Assembly (NCBI RefSeq): GCF_030269545.1 | Contig: NZ_BSTN01000035.1 | Coordinates: 1-60,305, forward strand | DNA length: 60,305 nt | Origin: Actinomadura sp. NBRC 104425 | GTDB lineage: Bacteria; Actinomycetota; Actinomycetes; Streptosporangiales; Streptosporangiaceae | Direction: 5' to 3' | Shown: positions 42,840 through 51,194 of the stretch, piece by piece | How positions within the stretch are numbered: position 1 is the first letter of the stretch | Layout: the number at the start of each line of letters is the position of its first letter | Program-made: the position numbers and the translations under genes | The notes under the pieces: model-generated | What the model was told of the DNA's origin: nothing | Databases searched by the model: none | The model's input: only the letters and a program-made list of their open reading frames with translations

Positions 42840-42964
42840 TCGGCCTACCGCCGGTAACGCGGATGTGCGAGCCCCACAAGATCCGCGTCCCGCCCTTTGT
42901 TCCCCGGTCCGCCGGGGCGGCGGGCACGGCCCCGCGGCCCCGGCGCCCGGGCGGGCGAAAGGGG

Positions 42965-42970
42965 TAGGTT
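42965..42970 (+). promoter_or_regulatory. Leaderless -10 element for tldD
   Basis: TAGGTT ends 7 nt before the GTG at 42978. The GAGG within that spacer is too close to serve as a ribosome site. Confidence 0.5.
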
Positions 42971-42977
42971 GCAGAGG

Positions 42978-44477
42978 GTGCACGACATCGATCCCGATTT
43001 CACCGCACTGCCTCTGCGCGAGCTGGCCGACGCGGCGCTGACCCGGGCCCGCGAGCTGGGCTGCGAGCACGCCGACTTCCGGCTGGAGCGCATCCGCAGC
43101 CAGACCCTGCGCCTGCACGACGCGGCGCTGGAGACCGCGCTGGACGCCGACGACCTGGGCCTGTCGGTGCGCGTGGTCAAGAACGGCACCTGGGGCTTCG
43201 CCGCCGGCATCGACCTGAGCACCGCCGGCGCCGCCCGGGTGGCCGCCCAGGCGGTGGAGGTCGCCGCGGTCGCCGCGGCGGTCAACCGCGAGCCCATCGA
43301 GCTGGCGCCCGAGCCGGTGCACGGCGAGCGCACCTGGGTGTCGTCCTACGAGGTGGACCCGTTCGCCGTGCCGACCGCCGACAAGGCGGCGCTGCTGGCC
43401 GACTGGAGCCGCCGCCTGCTGGACGACCCGCGCGTGCAGCACGTCGACGCCACGCTGCTGCAGGTCAAGGAGAACAAGTTCTTCGCCGACCTGGCCGGGA
43501 CCGTCACCACCCAGCAGCGCGTGCGGCTGCACCCGGTGGTCAACGCGGTGGGCATCGCCGACGGCGCGTTCGACACCATGCGCACGCTGGCGCCGCCCGC
43601 CGGGTACGGCTGGGAGTGGCTGACCGGCCCGCACTGGGACTGGGACGGCGAGCTGGCGCGGCTGCCGGAGCTGCTGGCCGAGAAGCTGGCGGCGCCGTCG
43701 GTGGACCCGGGCGCCTACGACGTGGTGATCGACCCGTCCAACCTGTGGCTCACCATCCACGAGTCGATCGGGCACGCCACCGAGCTCGACCGCGCCCTGG
43801 GCTACGAGGCCGCCTACGCGGGCACCTCCTTCGCCACCCCCGACAAGCTCGGCCGGCTGCGCTACGGGTCGCCCGTCATGAACGTCACCGGCGACCGCAC
43901 CGCCGAGCACGGCCTGGCCACCATCGGCTACGACGACGAGGGTGTGCAGACCCAGTCGTTCGACATCATCACCGAGGGCGTGTTCACCGGCTACCAGACG
44001 GACCGGCGCATCGCCCGCCTCACCGGCGCCGAACGCTCCAACGGCTGCGCGTTCGCCGATTCGTCCGCCAGCATGCCGCTGCAGCGGATGGCGAACGTGT
44101 CGCTGCGGCCCGCGCCGGACGGCCCGTCCACCGAGGAGCTGATCTCCGGCGTGGACCGGGGGATCTACATCGTCGGCGACAAGAGCTGGTCGATCGACAT
44201 GCAGCGGTACAACTTCCAGTTCACCGGGCAGCGGTTCTACCGCATCGAGAAGGGGCGGCTGGCCGGGCAGCTGCGCGACGTCGCCTACCAGGCCACCACC
44301 ACCGACTTCTGGAACTCCATGGAGGCCGTCGGCGGGCCCGGCACCTACGTGCTGGGCGGCGCGTTCAACTGCGGCAAGGGCCAGCCCGGGCAGATCGCCC
44401 CGGTCAGCCACGGCTGCCCGTCGGCGCTGTTCCGCGGGGTCAACATCCTCAACGCGCGCAAGGAGGCCGGGCAGTGA
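42978..44477 (+). CDS. tldD: TldD-family metalloprotease subunit
   Basis: A 499-residue protein. The zinc-binding HESIGH (about 261-266, HExxxH) lies in LTIHESIGHATELDRAL. Downstream are GCAFADSSASMPLQRMANVSL and a C-terminal NCGKGQPGQ ... VSHGCPSALF stretch typical of TldD. TldD with TldE/PmbA forms a heterodimeric protease that digests unfolded peptides and matures some RiPPs. No RiPP precursor is evident nearby. Leaderless GTG start. The stop overlaps the partner gene (GTGA). Confidence 0.94.
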   Translation: MHDIDPDFTALPLRELADAALTRARELGCEHADFRLERIRSQTLRLHDAALETALDADDLGLSVRVVKNGTWGFAAGIDLSTAGAARVAAQAVEVAAVAAAVNREPIELAPEPVHGERTWVSSYEVDPFAVPTADKAALLADWSRRLLDDPRVQHVDATLLQVKENKFFADLAGTVTTQQRVRLHPVVNAVGIADGAFDTMRTLAPPAGYGWEWLTGPHWDWDGELARLPELLAEKLAAPSVDPGAYDVVIDPSNLWLTIHESIGHATELDRALGYEAAYAGTSFATPDKLGRLRYGSPVMNVTGDRTAEHGLATIGYDDEGVQTQSFDIITEGVFTGYQTDRRIARLTGAERSNGCAFADSSASMPLQRMANVSLRPAPDGPSTEELISGVDRGIYIVGDKSWSIDMQRYNFQFTGQRFYRIEKGRLAGQLRDVAYQATTTDFWNSMEAVGGPGTYVLGGAFNCGKGQPGQIAPVSHGCPSALFRGVNILNARKEAGQ

Positions 44478-45865
44478 GCACGATGAGGCCGCAGGAGGCC
44501 GTCGAGCGGGCGCTCGAGCTGTCGCGCGCCGACGACTGCGTGGTCATCGCCGACGAGTCCAGCACCGCCAACCTGCGCTGGGCGGGCAACACGCTGACCA
44601 CCAACGGCGTGACCCGCTCCAACCGGCTGACCGTGATCGCGCTGCGCCGCACCGGCGCGGGCGTCGCCGCCGGCGTGGTGTCGCGGGCCGCCGTCGCCGC
44701 GGGCGACGTGGCGGAGCTGGTGCGCGCCGCCGAGGCCGTCGCCGCCGAGAACGAGCCCGCCGAGGACGCCGCGCCGCTGGTGGGCGGCACCGCGCCCGCC
44801 GCCGGCTGGGACGACGACCCGGCCGAGACCGGCATCGGCGTGTTCGCCGGCGTCGCGCCCGCGCTCGGCGAGGCGTTCGCCGCCGCCGAGGCCGCCGGGC
44901 GCCGCCTGTACGGGTTCGCCAACCACATGGTGACCTCGACGTTCCTCGGCACCTCGGCGGGGCTGAGGCTGCGGCACGACCAGCCCGCCGGGCTGCTGGA
45001 GCTGAACGCCAAGGACGACCGCGGCGGCTCGGCGTGGGCGGGCGCGGCCACCCGCGACTTCACCGACGTGGACGTGCCCGGGGTCGCCGCCGGCCTGGCG
45101 CGCCGGCTGGACTGGGGCGCCCGCCGCGTCGAGCTGCCCGCGGGCCGCTACGAGACCATCCTGCCGCCCAGCGCGGTCGCCGACCTGATGATCTACCTGT
45201 ACTGGTCGGCGGGGGCGCAGGACGCCCACGACGGCCGGACCGTGTTCAGCGCGCCCGGCGGCGGCACCCGCGTCGGGGAGAAGCTGGCGAGCCTGCCGGT
45301 GCGGCTGTCCAGCGACCCGGCCGCGCCGGGCCTGGAGTGCGCGCCGTTCGTCATCGCGCGCGCCTCCAGCCGCGAGGCGTCGGTGTTCGACAACGGGCTG
45401 GCGCTGTCGGCCACCGACTGGATCGCCGACGGCACGCTCACCGCGCTCACCCAGACCCGCCGGTCCGCCGAGCGCACCGGTCTGCCGCTCACCCCCGGCA
45501 TCGACAACCTGATCATGAGCGGGGGCCGGGACGGCGGGGCGTCGCTGGAGGACATGGTGGCGCGCACCGAGCGCGGCCTGCTGCTGACCTGCCTGTGGTA
45601 CATCCGCGAGGTGGACCCGCAGCGGCTGCTGCTCACCGGCCTCACCCGCGACGGCGTGTACCTCGTCGAGGACGGCGAGGTCGTCGGTGCGGTCAACAAC
45701 TTCCGGTTCAACGAGAGCCCGGTGGACCTGCTGTCGCGGCTGACCGAGGTCGGCGCCACGGCGCCCACGCTGCCGCGGGAGTGGTCGGACTACTTCACCC
45801 GGGCCGCCATGCCGCCGCTGCGGGTGGGCGATTTCCACATGTCCACCGTCAGCCAGGCGACGTAG
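44474..45865 (+). CDS. pmbA: TldE/PmbA-family partner subunit
   Basis: 463 residues, same fold as TldD but without HExxxH, as expected for the non-catalytic TldE side. Landmarks are TILPPSAVADLMIYLYWSAGAQ, a GLPLTPGIDNLIM stretch and the C-terminal GEVVGAVNNFRFNESPVDLLSR. The start GTG overlaps the tldD stop, giving coupled equimolar synthesis. Transcription ends at the 18-bp hairpin at 45935-45975. Confidence 0.93.
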   Translation: MSTMRPQEAVERALELSRADDCVVIADESSTANLRWAGNTLTTNGVTRSNRLTVIALRRTGAGVAAGVVSRAAVAAGDVAELVRAAEAVAAENEPAEDAAPLVGGTAPAAGWDDDPAETGIGVFAGVAPALGEAFAAAEAAGRRLYGFANHMVTSTFLGTSAGLRLRHDQPAGLLELNAKDDRGGSAWAGAATRDFTDVDVPGVAAGLARRLDWGARRVELPAGRYETILPPSAVADLMIYLYWSAGAQDAHDGRTVFSAPGGGTRVGEKLASLPVRLSSDPAAPGLECAPFVIARASSREASVFDNGLALSATDWIADGTLTALTQTRRSAERTGLPLTPGIDNLIMSGGRDGGASLEDMVARTERGLLLTCLWYIREVDPQRLLLTGLTRDGVYLVEDGEVVGAVNNFRFNESPVDLLSRLTEVGATAPTLPREWSDYFTRAAMPPLRVGDFHMSTVSQAT

Positions 45866-45934
45866 CCGACAGGACGTCGTCACAGTACGTCGTCACAGTA
45901 CGTCGCGGCAGGCCGTCACAGCCGGGGCGCGGCT

Positions 45935-45975
45935 GCCGGGAGCGCCTCCCCCGCCGCGGGGGAGGCGCTCCCGGC
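45935..45975. terminator. Perfect 18-bp bidirectional hairpin
   Basis: GCCGGGAGCGCCTCCCCC (45935-45952) pairs exactly with 45958-45975 around the 5-nt loop GCCGC. It sits between the converging pmbA and dodecin genes. Upstream, ACGTCGTCACAGT is repeated directly (about 45873-45900). Confidence 0.8.
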
Positions 45976-46015
45976 TGCGGCGCGTCGTGTGACCGCGCGC
46001 CGCGCCGGCGCGCGG

Positions 46016-46228
46016 TCAGGCGTCCTCCAGTCTGAAGCCCACCTTGAGCCCCACCTGGTAGTGCGCGATCCGGCCGTCCTCGAGGTCGCCGCGGATCTCG
46101 GTGACCTCGAACCAGTCCAGGTGGCGCAGGGTCTGCGCGGCGCGGGCGATGGCGTTGCGGATCGCGGCGTCGACGGACTCCGGCGAGCTGCCGACGATCT
46201 CGGTCACCCGGTAGGTGTGGTCGCTCAT
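46016..46228 (-). CDS. Dodecin (flavin-storage protein)
   Basis: A 70-residue dodecamer-forming protein that stores FMN, riboflavin or CoA. It starts TYRVTEIVGSSPESVDAAIRNA, has the flavin-stacking Trp in LDWFEVTEIRG, and ends with the strand AHYQVGLKVGFRLE. Length is exactly that of the family. ATG with AAGGAGA upstream. It converges on pmbA and diverges from the DUF3099 gene. Confidence 0.95.
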   Translation of the reverse strand: MSDHTYRVTEIVGSSPESVDAAIRNAIARAAQTLRHLDWFEVTEIRGDLEDGRIAHYQVGLKVGFRLEDA

Positions 46229-46284
46229 CTGGGTCTCCTTCCCCCGTGAATCCCCCTGATGTCGCCGTGCTGCTCCTACGGGCG

Positions 46285-46290
46285 TACCGT
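46285..46290 (+). promoter_or_regulatory. Leaderless -10 element for the DUF3099 gene
   Basis: TACCGT ends 6 nt before the GTG at 46297. Confidence 0.45.
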
Positions 46291-46296
46291 GAAAAT

Positions 46297-46623
46297 GTGA
46301 AGGTCATTCCCCGCAAGCGCGATGCGGTCTACACGGTGACCGACGCTCCCAAGCCGATGTCGGAGGACATCGGCTACCGGCAGCGCCGCTACCTGATCTC
46401 GATGGGGATCCGGACGGCCTGCTTCGTGGGGGCGGTGGCCGCCGCGATGCTCGGCGCGCCGCTGTGGCTGGTGGTCCTGCTGGTGCTGGGCGCGCTGTTC
46501 CTGCCGTACATCAGCGTGATCTTCGCCAACGGCGGGCGCGAACCGCAGCCGACCGCCAGCTTCACCGACGAAAGCACGGACCGGAAGGCGATTTCCGGAC
46601 ATGGTCCGGAAATCGGGTCGTGA
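46297..46623 (+). CDS. DUF3099 family membrane protein
   Basis: 108 residues. The N-terminal VYTVTDAPKPMSEDIGYRQR is the conserved DUF3099 part. Two hydrophobic helices lie at about 35-55 and 57-77, then a polar tail. Function unknown. GTG start preferred because of the -10 spacing over ATG at 46246, which lies upstream of that hexamer. The 6C-like RNA promoter begins 8 bp after its stop. Confidence 0.85.
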   Translation: MKVIPRKRDAVYTVTDAPKPMSEDIGYRQRRYLISMGIRTACFVGAVAAAMLGAPLWLVVLLVLGALFLPYISVIFANGGREPQPTASFTDESTDRKAISGHGPEIGS

Positions 46624-46630
46624 CTTTCTC

Positions 46631-46662
46631 TTGACTAAGGGCGGGGGGGTTCGGTGTACGAT
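46631..46662 (+). promoter_or_regulatory. Promoter of the 6C-like small RNA
   Basis: TTGACT (46631-46636) and TACGAT (46657-46662) with a spacer of 20, or a shifted -10 such as TGTACG (46655-46660) with 18. A run of seven Gs fills the spacer. The start site is expected near 46668, at the foot of the first hairpin. Confidence 0.5.
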
Positions 46663-46663
46663 T

Positions 46664-46786
46664 TGTCTCGGCGCTCTGGTCCCCCGTCGGAGCGCCCGTG
46701 CCGGTGTTCCGGGCCCCCGTCGGAACACCGATGATGCGACGCCGGGTGGATTGCCCCCGTATCCACCCGGCGTCGCTTTCTCTTTG
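46664..46786 (+). ncRNA. 6C-type small RNA with three C-rich hairpin loops
   Basis: Three consecutive hairpins each display CCCCCGT in the loop: 46670-46696 (stem GGCGCTC), 46702-46730 (9-bp stem CGGTGTTCC) and 46736-46776 (15-bp stem). The last is followed by CTTTCTCTTT and so doubles as an intrinsic terminator. Paired hairpins with cytosine-rich loops define the actinobacterial 6C RNA, an abundant trans-acting regulator (B11 in mycobacteria) that pairs through its C loops with G-rich mRNA sites. This copy has five rather than six Cs per loop and a C-rich terminator loop. No ORF overlaps it. Confidence 0.85.
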
Positions 46787-47055
46787 CGGAGCCTTGGCTC
46801 CGCTCCCCCGTTCCAGCGCGTTCACTGAGACAGACGGACGCTGAGGCCGCGCGGTTCCCGCCGCTGACCGGACCCGGCCAACACGTTGCGGCGCCTCGTT
46901 CCGAGCGGCCCCGCCGCGCCTCCGCGGGGCGTCCGCGCGCAACCGCGCTCAGAACGCCGTGGAGCCTCCGCCGACCGCACCCCCAACCGATCTTGCCGGA
47001 GGCGCCCGCCGGGCCCTCACGGGCGCGCACACGGCCGTGCGGGGCCGTCCCGGGG

Positions 47056-47847
47056 TCAGCGGCGCAGGACGGCGGCGAGCTGGGCGGCCAGCACGCGCGG
47101 CGCGTCCACCAGCGACGGGCCGTACCAGGTGAGGTACCGGCCGTCGACCAGGGCGACGTCGACACCGGGGAAGCACTCGGGACCGTCGTCGGCGGTGAAG
47201 CGGTACGGCTCGTCCGGCAGCACCACCAGGTCGGCGCCGGCGGCGGTCAGCTCGTCCAGGCCGATCTTCGGGTAGCGGTCGGGATGGCCGGCGTAGACGT
47301 TGTCCACGCCGAGCCGCGCCAGCACGTCCCCGGTGAAGGTGTCGCGGCCGACGATCATCCACGGCCGCCGCCACACCGGGACGACCGCTCTGCGGCGGCG
47401 CGGCGGGACGGGCGGCGAAGCCCACGCGCGGGCGGCCTGGTCCAGCCAGGGCGGGACGGGCACGCGGCAGGCCTCGGCGAGCATGCGGCGCAGCGAGGCC
47501 AGGGCCTGGTCGACGGTGCGGATGTCGGTCATCCACACCGCGATCCCGGCCGCGCGCAGCGCCGCGACATCGGCGGGGCGGTTCTCCTCGGCGTTGCCGA
47601 GCACGACGTCGGGGCGCAGCGCGGCGATGCGCTCCAGGTCGGGGTTCTTGGTGCCGCGCACCCGCGCGACGTCCAGGCCGGGCGGGCGGGTGCACCAGTC
47701 GGTGGCGCCGACCAGCAGGCCGGGCGCCGTCACCGCGACCGTCTCGGTCAGCGACGGCACCAGCGACACCACCCGGCGCACCCGGTCCGGGACGGGCACG
47801 GGCGCGCCGGTGTCGTCCAGCGGGGCGGCGGAGGGCGGGGCGGTCAT
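47056..47847 (-). CDS. Cytosolic BtuF-like helical-backbone metal/cobalamin-binding protein
   Basis: 263 residues. VRRVVSLVPSLTETV, LVGATDWCTRPP, NPDLERIAALRPDVVLGNAEEN and LVVLPDEPYRF follow the order of BtuF and FhuD-like receptors: two lobes joined by a long helix (about 120-150). No signal peptide or lipobox precedes it, so it should be cytosolic. It starts 10 bp after the icmF stop, in the same transcript. A role in handling cobalamin for the B12 enzyme IcmF is a reasonable inference. No permease or ATPase is adjacent. Confidence 0.85.
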   Translation of the reverse strand: MTAPPSAAPLDDTGAPVPVPDRVRRVVSLVPSLTETVAVTAPGLLVGATDWCTRPPGLDVARVRGTKNPDLERIAALRPDVVLGNAEENRPADVAALRAAGIAVWMTDIRTVDQALASLRRMLAEACRVPVPPWLDQAARAWASPPVPPRRRRAVVPVWRRPWMIVGRDTFTGDVLARLGVDNVYAGHPDRYPKIGLDELTAAGADLVVLPDEPYRFTADDGPECFPGVDVALVDGRYLTWYGPSLVDAPRVLAAQLAAVLRR

Positions 47848-47857
47848 CGCACGGCCG

Positions 47858-50800
47858 TCACACGTTGCGCCGGTACTGGCCCCCGACCTCGAAGAACGCC
47901 TCGGTGATCTGCTGGAGGGTGCACACCCGCGCCGCGTCCATCAGCACCGCGAACACGTTCTCCCCGGACCGGGCCGCCTCCTTCAGCGCCTCCAGGGCGG
48001 CCGGCGCCTCCTCGCGGTGGCGCTCTGTGAAGGCGCGGACGCGCTCCAGCTGCGACCGCTTCTCCTCCTCGGTGGCGCGGGCCAGCTCCAGCGGCCCGTC
48101 CGCCGCGTCGTCGCCGTCGGGGTTGCGGAAGGTGTTGACGCCGATGATCGGCAGGGAGCCGTCGTGCTTGCGCTGCTCGTACAGCATCGACTCGTCCTGG
48201 ATGCGGCCGCGCTGGTAGCCGGTCTCCATGGCGCCCAGCACCCCGCCGCGCTCGCTGATCCGCTCGAACTCGGCGAGCACCGCCTCCTCGACCAGGTCGG
48301 TCAGCTCCTCGATGATGAACGAGCCCTGCAGCGGGTTCTCGTTCATCGCCAGGCCCCACTCCCGGTTGATGATGAGCTGGATGGCCAGGGCGCGGCGCAC
48401 CGACTCGGCGGTGGGCGTGGTGACGGCCTCGTCGTAGGCGTTGGTGTGCAGGCTGTTGCAGTTGTCGTAAATGGCGATGAGGGCCTGCAGCGTCGTGCGG
48501 ATGTCGTTGAAGTTCATCTCCTGGGCGTGCAGGGACCGGCCCGACGTCTGGACGTGGTACTTCAGCTTCTGGCCGCGTTCGCCGGCGCCGTACCGCTCGC
48601 GCATGGCGATCGCCCAGATGCGGCGGGCGACCCGTCCGATGACGCTGTATTCGGGGTCCATGCCGTTGGAGAAGAAGAACGACAGGTTGGGCGCGAAGTC
48701 GTCGACGTCCATGCCGCGCGCCAAATAGGACTCGACGTAGGTGAACCCGTTGGCCAGCGTGAACGCCAGCTGGCTGATCGGGTTCGCGCCGGCCTCGGCG
48801 ATGTGGTACCCGGAAATGGACACCGAGTAGAAGTTGCGGACGTTGTTGGCGATGAACCATTCCTGGATGTCGGCCATCATCCGCAGGGAGAACTCGGTGG
48901 AGAAGATGCAGGTGTTCTGCCCCTGGTCCTCCTTGAGGATGTCGGCCTGCACGGTGCCGCGCACCGTGGACAGCACCCGCGCCCGGACGTCGGCGGCCTC
49001 CTGCTCGGTGGGTTCGCGGCCGTGCTCGGCGCGGAAGGCGTCCAGGCCCTGGTCGATCGCGGTGTTGAGGAAGAACGCCAGGATGGTGGGCGCCGGGCCG
49101 TTGATCGTCATCGACACCGAGGTGGTCGGCGCGCACAGGTCGAAGCCGTCGTAGAGCGCCTTCATGTCGTCCAGCGTGGCGATGGAGACGCCGGAGGTGC
49201 CGACCTTGCCGTAGACGTCGGGGCGTTCGCCCGGGTCGCGCCCGTACAGCGTCACCGAGTCGAACGCGGTGGACAGGCGGGTGGCGGGCTGGCCCTCCGA
49301 CAGCAGCTTGAAGCGGCGGTTGGTGCGGAACGGGTCGCCCTCGCCGGCGAACATGCGCGCCGGGTCCTCGTTGTCGCGTTTGAAGGGGAACACCCCGGCG
49401 GTGAAGGGGAACCGGCCGGGCAGGTTCTCCGCGCGCAGGAACCGCAGCAGCTCGCCGTGGTCCTGGTAGCGGGGCAGCGCGACGCGCGGGATGCGGGTGC
49501 CCGACAGGCTTTCGCGGGTGAGCTTGGTCCGCAGCTCCCGGTCGCGGACGCGGACGACCTGCTCCTCGCCGGAGTAGGCCTCCACGACCCGCGGCCACTG
49601 CTCGATCAGCGCGGCGCTGTCGGCCGAGACGGCGCGGCGGGCCTCGTCCAGCAGCCGGCCGACCTCGTCGGCGGCGGCGCCGGTCAGCTCCTCGCGTACG
49701 GCCGCCAGGCGCTGCACCCGCCGCACGGCCTCGACCTGGCGGGCCGTCTCGGCGTGGTAGCCGCGGACGGTGCGGGCGATCTCGGCGAGGTAGCCGGCGC
49801 GGGCGGGCGGGATGATCTGCGCGGTGCGGGTGGAGACGCGGGTGTCGACCCTGGGCAGGGTGCCGGGTTCCAGGTGCAGGCCGCGCTCGGCCAGCAGCCC
49901 GGTCAGGTGCTGGTAGAGGGCGGTGACGCCGTCGTCGTTGAAGGTGGCGGCGCTGGTGCCGAACACCGGCATGTCCTCGGGCCGCGAGCCGAACGCCTCG
50001 CGGTTGCGCAGCAGCTGGCGGGACACGTCGCGGAGGGCGTCGGCGGCGCCGCGCCGCTCGAACTTGTTGATCGCCACCACGTCGGCGAAGTCCAGCATGT
50101 CGATCTTCTCCAGCTGGGACGCGGCGCCGAACTCGGGCGTCATCACGTACAGGGCGACGTCGGCCAGCGGGACGACCGCGGCGTCGCCCTGCCCGATGCC
50201 GGGGGTCTCCAGGATGACCAGGTCGTATCCGGCGGCGCGGCAGGCGGCGACGATGTCGTCGATGCGGTCGGGCAGCTCGCGGGCGCCGCGGGTGGCCAGC
50301 GAGCGGAAGAACACATGGTCGCCGTCCAGGGAGTTCATCCGGATGCGGTCGCCGAGCAGCGCGCCGCCGCCGCGGCGCCGGGTCGGGTCGACCGCCAGCA
50401 CCGCCACGCGCAGCTTGTCCTGCTGGTCGACGCGCAACCGGCGCACCAGCTCGTCGGTGAGGGAGGACTTGCCGGAGCCGCCGGTGCCGGTGATGCCGAG
50501 GACGGGGACGGCGCGGCGGGACGCGGCCTCGGTGATGACCTCGCGGTCGCGGTCGGGCAGCCGCCCTTCCTGCAGGCAGGTGATGGCGCGGGCCAGGGCG
50601 CGCCGCTCCCCCGCCAGCACGCCCTCCACCGGTTCGGGCGGCAGTTCGGCGTCGCAGTCGCGGATCAGCTCGTTGATCATTCCGGGCAGGCCGAGCCGCT
50701 GGCCGTCCTGCGGGGAGTAGATGCGCACGCCGGAGCGGGCCAGCCGGGCGATCTCGTCCGGGACGATCACGCCGCCCCCGCCGCCGAAGATCTTCACGTG

Positions 50801-51064
50801 GCCGGCGCCGGACTCGCGCAGCAGCCGCGCCAGGTACTCGAAGTACTCCACGTGGCCGCCCTGGTAGGAGCTGATGGCCACGCCGTGGGCGTCCTCCTCC
50901 AGGACCGCGTCCACCACCTCGCGCACGGAGCGGTCGTGCCCCAGGTGGATCACCTCGGCCCCCTGCGACTGCAGGATCCGCCGCATGATGTTGATCGCCG
51001 CGTCGTGCCCGTCGAACAGGGCCGCCGCCGTCACGAACCGCACCGGGCGCGCCGGGACGTGCAT
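47858..51064 (-). CDS. icmF: Fused isobutyryl-CoA mutase IcmF
   Basis: A 1068-residue three-part enzyme. The N-terminal B12 domain has DGHDAAINI with cobalt-ligand His20, and FGGGGG follows. The central MeaI-type G-protein chaperone has Walker A GTGGSGKS (193-200), and ETPGIGQGD is the switch/G3 region. The C-terminal mutase half (about 510-1068) includes ADILKEDQGQNTCIFSTEF and GYHIAEAGANPISQLAFTLA. It interconverts isobutyryl- and n-butyryl-CoA using adenosylcobalamin, and related forms also act on pivalyl-CoA. Start ATG with GCGAGG upstream. It diverges from marR. Confidence 0.95.
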   Translation of the reverse strand: MHVPARPVRFVTAAALFDGHDAAINIMRRILQSQGAEVIHLGHDRSVREVVDAVLEEDAHGVAISSYQGGHVEYFEYLARLLRESGAGHVKIFGGGGGVIVPDEIARLARSGVRIYSPQDGQRLGLPGMINELIRDCDAELPPEPVEGVLAGERRALARAITCLQEGRLPDRDREVITEAASRRAVPVLGITGTGGSGKSSLTDELVRRLRVDQQDKLRVAVLAVDPTRRRGGGALLGDRIRMNSLDGDHVFFRSLATRGARELPDRIDDIVAACRAAGYDLVILETPGIGQGDAAVVPLADVALYVMTPEFGAASQLEKIDMLDFADVVAINKFERRGAADALRDVSRQLLRNREAFGSRPEDMPVFGTSAATFNDDGVTALYQHLTGLLAERGLHLEPGTLPRVDTRVSTRTAQIIPPARAGYLAEIARTVRGYHAETARQVEAVRRVQRLAAVREELTGAAADEVGRLLDEARRAVSADSAALIEQWPRVVEAYSGEEQVVRVRDRELRTKLTRESLSGTRIPRVALPRYQDHGELLRFLRAENLPGRFPFTAGVFPFKRDNEDPARMFAGEGDPFRTNRRFKLLSEGQPATRLSTAFDSVTLYGRDPGERPDVYGKVGTSGVSIATLDDMKALYDGFDLCAPTTSVSMTINGPAPTILAFFLNTAIDQGLDAFRAEHGREPTEQEAADVRARVLSTVRGTVQADILKEDQGQNTCIFSTEFSLRMMADIQEWFIANNVRNFYSVSISGYHIAEAGANPISQLAFTLANGFTYVESYLARGMDVDDFAPNLSFFFSNGMDPEYSVIGRVARRIWAIAMRERYGAGERGQKLKYHVQTSGRSLHAQEMNFNDIRTTLQALIAIYDNCNSLHTNAYDEAVTTPTAESVRRALAIQLIINREWGLAMNENPLQGSFIIEELTDLVEEAVLAEFERISERGGVLGAMETGYQRGRIQDESMLYEQRKHDGSLPIIGVNTFRNPDGDDAADGPLELARATEEEKRSQLERVRAFTERHREEAPAALEALKEAARSGENVFAVLMDAARVCTLQQITEAFFEVGGQYRRNV

Positions 51065-51150
51065 GAACCACCTCGCATGATCTGCGGACTCGGTCTGCGG
51101 ACTCGACCCGTGGTGAACCGGGTCTGCGGACCGCTCTCCGGCCTTCCTAC

Positions 51151-51187
51151 CCAAGACCTTGGACATCCAATATTTGGAAGCTAAAAT
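51151..51187 (+). promoter_or_regulatory. marR promoter overlapped by nested inverted repeats (operator)
   Basis: TTGGAC (51159-51164) and TAAAAT (51182-51187) have a spacer of exactly 17, the best sigma-70-like promoter in the window, and end 7 nt before ATG 51195. Three perfect palindromes share arms across it: CCAAG-AC-CTTGG (51151-51162), TTGGA-CA-TCCAA (51159-51170) and TCCAA-TAT-TTGGA (51166-51178). A MarR dimer bound here would block its own promoter and could also affect icmF, which starts 87 bp away on the other strand. Confidence 0.7.
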
Positions 51188-51194
51188 AATTCGC

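Noticed and set aside
42978..45865. A RiPP biosynthetic locus based on tldD-pmbA
   Set aside because: No precursor peptide, YcaO, radical SAM or transporter gene of a RiPP type adjoins. TldD/E pairs are common housekeeping proteases.
48030..51071. A second large minus-strand reading frame overlapping icmF (47844-51071)
   Set aside because: It is an out-of-phase Arg/Pro/Gly-rich shadow of icmF with no recognisable domains.
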